Shown piece by piece: positions 58,167 through 64,000 of a stretch of 64,000 nt of DNA. Under the pieces are notes generated by a model, which did no database searches, was not told the DNA's origin, and worked only from the letters and a program-made list of their open reading frames with translations. Source of the DNA: Propionimicrobium lymphophilum DSM 4903 (GTDB lineage Bacteria > Actinomycetota > Actinomycetes > Propionibacteriales > Propionibacteriaceae); assembly GCF_000423485.1 (NCBI RefSeq), contig NZ_KE384026.1:1-64000 (forward strand), written 5' to 3'. Both the position numbers and the translations under genes were made by a program. Position 1 is the stretch's first letter. Each line of letters opens with the position of its first letter.

Positions 58167-60224
58167 CTAGTGCGAGCTGTAGTCTGACAGATTCATCTGC
58201 AGGAGATAGATTTCATCGCGCAGTTCGGCAGCCTCCGCCCTAGTTATCAGGTCGTCCTCAAGAAGCTGCTGAACACAGCCCAACTCCAGCCGAAGAGCCT
58301 CGGCCTCCATCAGGTCGAGCTGCTCGGCAAGAGTGCGGCGCGCCCTAATCCCTACTTTTGCCGGCTGGTGGCCCTTGTCGGAGACGGCCTCATCGTCCTG
58401 CGCCGAGCGCTGCAACATTGCGAGCAGCCTCTGGTTGTCGCCCAAAAGATAGTCGATCGCCTCGTGTGGAATCTGCGGCTTCGGTTCAAGGCTATTCAGG
58501 TAATCGACAGAACGACGGCTGAGCGCGATTCGGGCGTCCCGAAGCTGGTGGGGTGTCGTCACCTCGTCGTGCTGGCTTCGGGCCGCACGGATCTCCTTTA
58601 GAGCGTGAACGATTCGCATCCAGACCCTGCGTAGCCCGATTCGAGAGGAGTATTTGTGGTTTGCGACCTGGATCAGCCGGTCTATAGTCTGGCCGATCGA
58701 TTCGAAAACAACGTTGCTGATCTTGCCCTGCGCCGGCAGGTCGGATAGCCATTCGCGTTGTTTAAGCAACAAATTCAGGCGCAGCCTGCGAATCGCGGCG
58801 TCAAAATCCTTGCTCATGGTCAGCTCGGCTATCTCGTGGTTATAGCGGCCGATCAGCATCGAGACCGCCATCGGGTAGCGAGTGCCGAAATTGGCGTTGA
58901 GTGCCTCGACCAGATTACTCAAGACCATCGTCCGAACCTGGTTCGTTCGCTCTTGGCTCTGGCCCTTCGATTCGGCGGGCGAGAGCACAGGCAGCAGGAA
59001 GTTCGCCAGCAGCAGCGTGCAGAGAATTGTGCCCGACGCCAGGAAAATCAGCTCGTCGCGTATCGGTACTCCCGCGTCGTTGGTCAGCGTAACGGGCAAG
59101 GTCATCGCAATCGACAAGGTGACGGCGCCCTTCGGCCCGCCGAGCGTCGTCGTCAAGGCACCCTTCAACAGCTGCCTGTAGTTGTGGACTCCCAGTAGCC
59201 GCCCAATGCGCATCATGTGCCAATCGAGAATCAAAACCCACACGAAGCGAAGCGTCACAACTATTGCTGTCAGCACCAACACCAGACCCGCCAGCGATAG
59301 CTGGTTTGTCGCGTCCTCCCAGGAATGGGTGAAGACGCTTGGCAGATGTGAGCCCAGGAAGACGAAGACTATGCCGTTTAAGATGAAGGCGATAACTTCC
59401 CAAACACCGTGGGATACCAGCGAAACCCGGGCAGTATAGGCGGTTGCCCTGTTCGGGGCTAAAGCGATCATCAAACCTGCCGCGACTACGGCGAGGATGC
59501 CAGAGACGCCGATCCCCTCGGCGAGCAGGAATATGACGAACGGGGTCAATATCTCGAAAGTGACGTGAAAGACCGTCGACTCAAGACCGATGCCCCTGAC
59601 GCCGCGCAGTATCGAGAGCACCACTACGCCCATCACCACGCCGAACAGCAGCCCGCCGCCGAACGAAGCCGCGAATGCTCCCGCAGCGTTCGCCACCGAG
59701 AAGATGCCTGTCACGGCCGCCCCGACCGCGAATTGAAACGACACGATGCCAGAGGCGTCGTTAATCAGGGCCTCGCCAGAAAGTAACGCGGTTTGGCGTT
59801 CTGTGAGTTTTGTGCTTTTTGACAGCGCTGAGACCGCGACCGCGTCAGTCGGGCCCAGCGCGGCCCCGAGGGCGAGCCCGGCTGCGAGAGGGATGGACGG
59901 CGATATCCAGTTGAGCGCGAAGCCAACCGCGAAGACGCTTGCCACCACCAGGCCGATAGCCAGGGAAAGGATGCCCACGATATTTCGCATCAGCGCTCGC
60001 TTGGAAACCCGTCGGGACTCGTCGTAAAGCAGCGGAGCGATGAATATCACCAAAAACAGGTGCGAGTCGATGGTCATTTGGAAGGGCTCCCCGATAACCA
60101 GGGCGCCGACTACTCCCATGGCTATCTGGACGAGCGGCAGCGACAGCCTAGACAATAGCTGGTCGAGAATTGACGAGACCAAAACTATGGTGAATAGAAC
60201 CAATATCAACTCAAACGCGTGCAT
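58167..60224 (-). CDS. CPA1-family sodium/proton antiporter (NhaP-like)
   Basis: This 685-residue protein has 12 or so membrane helices in the first 420 residues, with the CPA1 motifs FIAPLLYDESRRVSKRALMRN, ALGPTDAVAVSAL and GEALINDASGIVSF, the last containing the ion-binding Asn-Asp pair. The C-terminal 260 residues are soluble and helical and probably regulatory. It should exchange Na+ or K+ for H+. GAAAGG precedes the ATG at 60224. The gene is monocistronic. Confidence 0.92.
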   Translation of the reverse strand: MHAFELILVLFTIVLVSSILDQLLSRLSLPLVQIAMGVVGALVIGEPFQMTIDSHLFLVIFIAPLLYDESRRVSKRALMRNIVGILSLAIGLVVASVFAVGFALNWISPSIPLAAGLALGAALGPTDAVAVSALSKSTKLTERQTALLSGEALINDASGIVSFQFAVGAAVTGIFSVANAAGAFAASFGGGLLFGVVMGVVVLSILRGVRGIGLESTVFHVTFEILTPFVIFLLAEGIGVSGILAVVAAGLMIALAPNRATAYTARVSLVSHGVWEVIAFILNGIVFVFLGSHLPSVFTHSWEDATNQLSLAGLVLVLTAIVVTLRFVWVLILDWHMMRIGRLLGVHNYRQLLKGALTTTLGGPKGAVTLSIAMTLPVTLTNDAGVPIRDELIFLASGTILCTLLLANFLLPVLSPAESKGQSQERTNQVRTMVLSNLVEALNANFGTRYPMAVSMLIGRYNHEIAELTMSKDFDAAIRRLRLNLLLKQREWLSDLPAQGKISNVVFESIGQTIDRLIQVANHKYSSRIGLRRVWMRIVHALKEIRAARSQHDEVTTPHQLRDARIALSRRSVDYLNSLEPKPQIPHEAIDYLLGDNQRLLAMLQRSAQDDEAVSDKGHQPAKVGIRARRTLAEQLDLMEAEALRLELGCVQQLLEDDLITRAEAAELRDEIYLLQMNLSDYSSH

Positions 60225-60614
60225 GGTGGCCTTTCACGGTGATCGATGAACCCAGCCGATATTTTATTGCATCAAAACTCGTAAATACGGGTTAGTCTGG
60301 GGCTTGCCAATCTTGTAAGACGCTGGTTGGATCGTTCTCTTAGTCTTCGCGGAGTCGAGCTATCTGCTGCGGTAAGGGTTTCGAATCCTGCTCGTTTTGG
60401 ACATATGAAACCGCGTTGTTCAACCTCTGCCAGAATGTTCCGGGACAGTTGATTTTTAAGAATATAATCATGCTGTTGATTTGGGACGGCAGTTCCTAAA
60501 ATCGCATTCTTGTCAGTCGCGAAGTGTACGACGATAATTGACGTTTCGAACTCAGAAATCTTTTGATCGCGCCACGCGTCTGCCGCTTGGCTTGAGGAAC
60601 TTTAAGGAGAACGA
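60225..60614. other. 390-base intergenic region between antiporter and gltS
   Basis: I find no gene here. A segment near 60375-60400 contains TTTCGAATCC, which recalls a tRNA T-loop but does not fold into a full tRNA. The gltS promoter and ribosome binding site (AAGGAGA) occupy the last 110 bases. The rest shows no clear structure. Confidence 0.5.
60510..60538 (+). promoter_or_regulatory. Promoter of gltS
   Basis: TTGTCA (60510-60515) and GATAAT (60533-60538) are separated by 17 bases, one of the best sigma-70-type matches in the window. A transcript starting near 60545 would have a leader of about 70 bases. Confidence 0.6.
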
Positions 60615-62066
60615 ATGACCGAAACCTATACTGCCTGGACGGCATTGGTGGATCTCGGATTCATTGGGCTTTTGCTCTCGATAGGCGTTTTTCTTCGAGC
60701 CAGAATTCGTTTCCTACAGAATATGCTCGTGCCGGCAAGCGTCATCGCCGGACTGCTCGGTCTACTCTTGGGGCCAAACGTGCTCGGAGCTATAGCCCGA
60801 GAACATGGCTGGAAGATCGGCAGCCTGCAGTTCAACGGCATTCCGCTTTCTTCTCAGGTTTCGACTTATTCGTCAATCTTGATCGTGGTCGTATTCGCCT
60901 GCATGGCTTTAACGGATGACTTCGACGTCCGCAAGATCAACCGCTCCGTAGCGGGATTCGCCACTTACGGTGTCCTCATGTATTCGCTCCAGGTCGCGGT
61001 CGGCATGGGTCTTTGCCTTCTGGTCTTGAAACCACTTTTTGATTCTCCGGATTCGATCGGTCTGATGCTGTTCACCGGTTGGGCGGGTGGCTTCGGAACT
61101 GCTGCCGCGGTCGGCGACGTATTCAACGAGGCTGGTGATCCCGGCATGGCTTCTATCGCCTTCTCCTCTGCGACGGTGGGCTTGCTCGCGGGCGTTATCG
61201 GCGGAATTATCATCGCTAATATCGGTGCTCGTCGCGGTCAGGTCGAGGCCTTCAAGGGCATGGATTCGTTGCCGCGAGACATCAGGACGGGCATCCTCGA
61301 CCAGACGGAGACCCGACCAGCAATAGGCACCCACACCTTCTCCGGTGGGACGGTTGAGTCTTTGACGTTCAATGTTGGCGTCATCTCGATTGCTTGCCTG
61401 TGCGCTTACGGCATCAATCAAGTCTTGAAGATGTGGCTGCCCGACATCAGCTTCCCGCTTTTCTCCATCTCTTTCGTGGTGGGCATCGTCATGCGGCTTG
61501 TGATGAACTCCACGAAGAGCTCTCACCTAATTGATACTGATTCGCTGCGCTCTATTTCTGGCATGGCTACCGACATCCTCGTCGTCTGCGGCATTGCATC
61601 CATCGAGCCTGCATTCGTTAAAGACCACGTCGGCGCACTGGGCGTTCTTTTCTTGGTTGGTTTGTTGCTTTGCGTATTCCTAGGTTTCGTTGTTGCGCCA
61701 CGAATGATGGGAGACGGCTGGTTCGAGCGTCAGATATTCACCTGGGGCTGGGCTACTGGAGCTGTTTCAACCGGATTGGCTCTGTTGCGAATCGTCGACC
61801 CTAAGCTCAAGTCGGGAACTATCGAACAGTTCGGTTACGCCTATATCCCCGTGGTGCCGGTTGAGATCGCCGCGGTATCGTTCGCCCCAATGTTGGTGTT
61901 GGCTTCTGCAAGCTGGGCGGTCGTGGGAGTCTGGGGAGGACTAGCTGTCATAGCAATCTTCGTCGGTATCTGGCTCAGCAGGCATGGATCCAAGAAGTCA
62001 GCTCCGCTCGGCCATGTAGCAACCCTCGGCGGTAGTTTCGTCGGTGGTAAGAACGAGTTCGATTAG
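60615..62066 (+). CDS. gltS: Sodium/glutamate symporter GltS
   Basis: GltS takes up glutamate with Na+. The 483-residue protein has two homologous halves of membrane helices. The first half includes FLRARIRFLQNMLVPASVIAGLLGLLLGP and WAGGFGTAAAVGDVF; the second begins near residue 260 (NVGVISIACLCAYGINQV) and holds WGWATGAVSTGLALLRIVDP, the pseudo-symmetric pore loop. Start ATG 60615 with AAGGAGA upstream. It stands alone behind its own promoter. Confidence 0.93.
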   Translation: MTETYTAWTALVDLGFIGLLLSIGVFLRARIRFLQNMLVPASVIAGLLGLLLGPNVLGAIAREHGWKIGSLQFNGIPLSSQVSTYSSILIVVVFACMALTDDFDVRKINRSVAGFATYGVLMYSLQVAVGMGLCLLVLKPLFDSPDSIGLMLFTGWAGGFGTAAAVGDVFNEAGDPGMASIAFSSATVGLLAGVIGGIIIANIGARRGQVEAFKGMDSLPRDIRTGILDQTETRPAIGTHTFSGGTVESLTFNVGVISIACLCAYGINQVLKMWLPDISFPLFSISFVVGIVMRLVMNSTKSSHLIDTDSLRSISGMATDILVVCGIASIEPAFVKDHVGALGVLFLVGLLLCVFLGFVVAPRMMGDGWFERQIFTWGWATGAVSTGLALLRIVDPKLKSGTIEQFGYAYIPVVPVEIAAVSFAPMLVLASASWAVVGVWGGLAVIAIFVGIWLSRHGSKKSAPLGHVATLGGSFVGGKNEFD

Positions 62067-62078
62067 TGCAACCTTCAT

Positions 62079-62107
62079 TTGGGTGTTAGGGAAGCGTTTG
62101 CTAGCGT
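62079..62107 (+). promoter_or_regulatory. Promoter of the cysK leader transcript
   Basis: TTGGGT (62079-62084) and TAGCGT (62102-62107) are 17 bases apart. The -10 ends seven bases before the ATG at 62115, so the transcript should begin at or next to that codon and be leaderless. Confidence 0.65.
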
Positions 62108-62114
62108 AAAAGAC

Positions 62115-62195
62115 ATGTTGAAGTTCGGATTCATTCGTCGCCACGTTGACTTTGGTCGCGTGAAGTCGATGATGTGTTGCGACTGCATGCGCTAG
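62115..62195 (+). CDS. Cysteine-rich leader peptide upstream of cysK
   Basis: This 26-codon frame begins MLKFGFIRRH and ends SMMCCDCMR before TAG. Three cysteine codons (62175-62180 and 62184-62186) lie within the last six sense codons. No ribosome binding site is present; a -10 seven bases upstream predicts a leaderless mRNA. Two hairpins follow before cysK. Leaderless polycysteine small ORFs upstream of cysteine-synthesis genes are known in mycobacteria as cysteine-responsive attenuators, and this gene has all the same parts. The frame is too short for codon statistics, so the call rests on the Cys run, position and promoter. Confidence 0.78.
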   Translation: MLKFGFIRRHVDFGRVKSMMCCDCMR

Positions 62196-62212
62196 TAAGC
62201 GCTTCTCTTTTT
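62189..62212 (+). terminator. Attenuator hairpin 1 of the cysK leader
   Basis: GCGCT (62189-62193) and AGCGC (62198-62202) pair around AGTA, followed by TTCTCTTTTT. The left arm overlaps the end of the leader peptide, so a ribosome delayed at the Cys codons would cover it. Confidence 0.5.
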
Positions 62213-62242
62213 ATCTTTCTTATTTTTCTGTTTTTAAAAATT

Positions 62243-62263
62243 CAGGCTTTTTGCCTGTTGTTT
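62243..62263 (+). terminator. Hairpin 2 of the cysK leader
   Basis: CAGGC (62243-62247) and GCCTG (62253-62257) pair around TTTTT, followed by TTGTTTC. It is a weaker second candidate terminator or anti-terminator between the leader peptide and cysK. Confidence 0.4.
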
Positions 62264-62304
62264 CGCACACCCAAAAACGACTTTTTATACTCTAAGGATT
62301 TTCA

Positions 62305-63264
62305 ATGACTTTTTACACAGACGCATCTCAAATCGTTGGCAAGACCCCCCTGCTCGTTGCGAAGAAGTACGCAGAAAAGGTCGGGGCTAATGCAGAGATC
62401 TTGACCAAGGTCGAGTCTTTCAACCCCGCTGGTTCTGTCAAAGACCGCATCGCGCTGGCCATGATCGAGGACGCCGAGAAGCGCGGCGTACTTAAGCCTG
62501 GCGCGCACATCGTTGAGCCGACCAGCGGTAACACCGGAATCGGTATCGCAGCTATCGGCACCGCGAAGGGTTACAAGGTGACCATCGTTTTGCCGGCCTC
62601 TCTGTCCGTGGAGCGCCGCGCCCTGATCCAGTCTTACGGCGCTGAGCTGCTGCTGACCCCCGGGTCGAAGGCCATCAAGGGAGCAATCGCTTACGTTGAC
62701 GAGTGGAAGAAGCGCGACGATTCCATCGTCGTTCTCGGCCAGTTCACCAACCCTGCCAACCCGCGTGTTCACTACGAGACCACAGGTCCAGAGATCTGGG
62801 AGGACGCTGAGGGCAAGGTCGACGCCTTCGTCGCTGGCATCGGTACCGGCGGCACACTGACCGGCGTTGGACGTTACCTGAAGGAAAAGAACCCAAACGC
62901 TTACATCGTTGGCGTTGAGCCCGAGACGAGCGCCATTCTCAATGGCGGCAAGCCTGGCCCGCACGCGATCCAGGGCATCGGCGCCGGATTCTCTCCAGAA
63001 ACCCTCGACAACTCCGTTTACGACGAAGTGCTGGACATCTCGGATTCTGACTCCATCGAGCAAGCCCGGATCTTCGGCCAGAGCGAGGGTCTCTTCGTAG
63101 GTATTTCTTCTGGCGCCGCTCTGCAGGCCGCCCGCGTGCTAGCTGCGCGTGAGGAGTTCGCAGGCAAGCGTATCGCCGTTGTCCTTCCCGACTCCGGCGA
63201 CCGCTACCTATCCACCAAGCTCGGTGAATTCGCTCAGGCCGAGGAAGTCGATACCGAAAATTAA
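62305..63264 (+). CDS. cysK: Cysteine synthase A (O-acetylserine sulfhydrylase)
   Basis: CysK makes cysteine from O-acetylserine and sulfide with PLP. The PLP lysine is in NPAGSVKDRIA near residue 44, the substrate loop is EPTSGNTGIGIA and the PLP-phosphate loop GIGTGGTLTGVG. The end VLPDSGDRYLSTKLG is typical; 319 residues. AAGGA precedes the ATG at 62305. About 110 bases separate it from the leader peptide. No cysE follows; a terminator comes next. Confidence 0.97.
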   Translation: MTFYTDASQIVGKTPLLVAKKYAEKVGANAEILTKVESFNPAGSVKDRIALAMIEDAEKRGVLKPGAHIVEPTSGNTGIGIAAIGTAKGYKVTIVLPASLSVERRALIQSYGAELLLTPGSKAIKGAIAYVDEWKKRDDSIVVLGQFTNPANPRVHYETTGPEIWEDAEGKVDAFVAGIGTGGTLTGVGRYLKEKNPNAYIVGVEPETSAILNGGKPGPHAIQGIGAGFSPETLDNSVYDEVLDISDSDSIEQARIFGQSEGLFVGISSGAALQAARVLAAREEFAGKRIAVVLPDSGDRYLSTKLGEFAQAEEVDTEN

Positions 63265-63281
63265 TAGATAAACATCGATAT

Positions 63282-63305
63282 AAGGCCCGGCTTCGGCCGG
63301 GCCTT
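63282..63305 (+). terminator. Terminator of cysK
   Basis: AAGGCCCGGC (63282-63291) and GCCGGGCCTT (63296-63305) enclose a TTCG tetraloop. The downstream T-tract is short. Confidence 0.8.
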
Positions 63306-63349
63306 TAACCATATTGTGGTCATAAATTTTCGGTATAACGAATAATCAA

Positions 63350-63355
63350 TATGCT
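63350..63355 (+). promoter_or_regulatory. -10 element for leaderless symporter mRNA
   Basis: TATGCT is followed by six bases and the GTG at 63362. Confidence 0.45.
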
Positions 63356-63361
63356 ACAAGC

Positions 63362-64000
63362 GTGGAGAAAAAGAAATTTAGCCTGGGCCTGCTCCCCAGG
63401 ATCTTGCTAGCAATTATTCTCGGCGTCGCCGTAGGTATGTTCCTGCCTTCCGAGATCGTTCGAGTTTTCGTTACCTTCAACTCGATATTTGGTAACTTCT
63501 TAAACTTTTTGATTCCGCTGATAATCGTTGGCCTGATCACTCCCGGTATCTCGGAGCTTGGGAAAGCTGCGGGGAAGTGGCTCGCCGTTACAGCTTTGAT
63601 CGCTTACGGTTCTACGATTTTTGCAGGATTCATGGCCTTTGGGTCGTCCATGGCCGTGTTGCCTAGGTTGCTCAGCGGCAAGCACATTCAGGCGGTTGAT
63701 AATCCTGAAGACTCCATGCTTCAGCCATACTTCACTATCGAGATGCCTCCGCTTCTATCCGTCATGACGGCTTTGGTGCTGGCCTTCGTCGTCGGCGTGG
63801 GGATTACTCGAATCAAGAGTGATGCCCTCTTCAAGGGATTTGTTGAGCTACGCGACATCGTGATCGCCGTGATCGAGAAGATCATTATTCCGCTGTTGCC
63901 GCTCTATATATTCGGCATCTTCTTGAATATGACCAATTCGGGACAAGCCTTCGAGGTCATCATAACGTTCCTCGGAGTGGTTATCTTTGTCTTCATTCTG
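63362..64000 (+). CDS. Dicarboxylate/amino acid:cation symporter (partial, continues past the window)
   Basis: The reading frame from GTG 63362 stays open for 213 codons to the window edge. It starts VEKKKFSLGLLPRILLAIILGVAVG and continues with FNSIFGNFLNFLIPLIIVGLITPGISELG, the conserved first signature of the DAACS family (glutamate, aspartate or C4-dicarboxylate carriers). Several hydrophobic helices follow (IAYGSTIFAGFMAFG, LSVMTALVLAFVVGVG). The substrate-binding hairpins and TM7-8 lie beyond the end, so the substrate cannot be inferred. The start lacks a ribosome binding site and appears leaderless. Confidence 0.85.
   Translation, partial: MEKKKFSLGLLPRILLAIILGVAVGMFLPSEIVRVFVTFNSIFGNFLNFLIPLIIVGLITPGISELGKAAGKWLAVTALIAYGSTIFAGFMAFGSSMAVLPRLLSGKHIQAVDNPEDSMLQPYFTIEMPPLLSVMTALVLAFVVGVGITRIKSDALFKGFVELRDIVIAVIEKIIIPLLPLYIFGIFLNMTNSGQAFEVIITFLGVVIFVFIL

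Noticed and set aside
60370-60405. tRNA-like T-arm (TTTCGAATCC) in the intergenic region before gltS
   Set aside because: Only about three base pairs of a T-stem form and no acceptor, D or anticodon arm could be matched.

Overview
The window is about 54-55 % GC by eye and carries markers that point firmly to an actinobacterium: RbpA, WhiA, OpcA, a DUF3052 protein beside aceE, a PucR-type FasR upstream of the fab genes, acyl-CoA carboxylase epsilon, a HAIR operator for HspR and many apparently leaderless starts. An LPXTG/G5 surface protein, pyruvate:ferredoxin oxidoreductase and a stand-alone type II fatty acid operon suggest a host-associated, facultatively anaerobic member of the Actinomycetaceae or a close relative. 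The family assignment is inference. Almost the whole window is chromosomal core; I saw no CRISPR array, insertion sequence, prophage, rRNA or tRNA gene.

Layout. 128-4929 (minus): the fabD-fabH-acpP-fabF operon with its regulator fasR upstream and a perfect dyad between them. 5032-6105: a KDG-kinase-like sugar kinase. 6330-9674: aceE and a DUF3052 gene. 9691-10280: a small heat shock gene behind a HAIR element. 10367-15692: metG, a FUSC membrane protein, an aldo/keto reductase and ilvA. 15781-20414: a PFOR (nifJ) with its dihydroorotate-dehydrogenase-like partner. 20477-26008: the acyl-CoA carboxylase set (biotin carboxylase/BCCP, epsilon, beta) with maf, a small lipoprotein and the biotin ligase birA. 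26005-29348: a CydDC-type ABC exporter pair. 29477-32803: proS, a frameshifted TauE/SafE gene and trmB. 32904-39771: rapZ-yvcK-whiA, then gap-pgk-tpiA, secG and rbpA. 39776-44178 (minus): tal-zwf-opcA-pgl of the oxidative pentose phosphate pathway. 44590-47139: a membrane pyrophosphatase of an unusual sequence type. 47354-53607: sufR-sufBDCSUT. 53922-56450: accessory surface-protein region with one frameshifted LPXTG gene and the ruins of another. 56561-64000: an ABC-F ATPase, a CPA1 antiporter, a GltS glutamate carrier, a cysteine-rich leader peptide in front of cysK, and the start of a dicarboxylate symporter.

How it fits together. Pyruvate made by the gap-pgk-tpiA branch of glycolysis can be oxidised by the PDH E1 or by the ferredoxin-linked PFOR. 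Acetyl-CoA is carboxylated by the biotin-dependent carboxylase that BirA charges, and malonyl-CoA feeds FabD and the FAS-II operon under FasR. CysK provides cysteine, which SufS uses for the Fe-S clusters required by PFOR; SufR is expected to adjust suf expression to cluster status.

The most interesting non-coding signals are a leaderless 26-codon reading frame with four-codon Cys-Cys-Asp-Cys near its end, followed by hairpins, directly upstream of cysK (a probable cysteine-responsive attenuator); a repeated TANNNT-N6/7-start arrangement at ten transcription-unit heads; the HAIR element; the FasR-region dyad; and a perfect 48-base palindrome between convergent genes.
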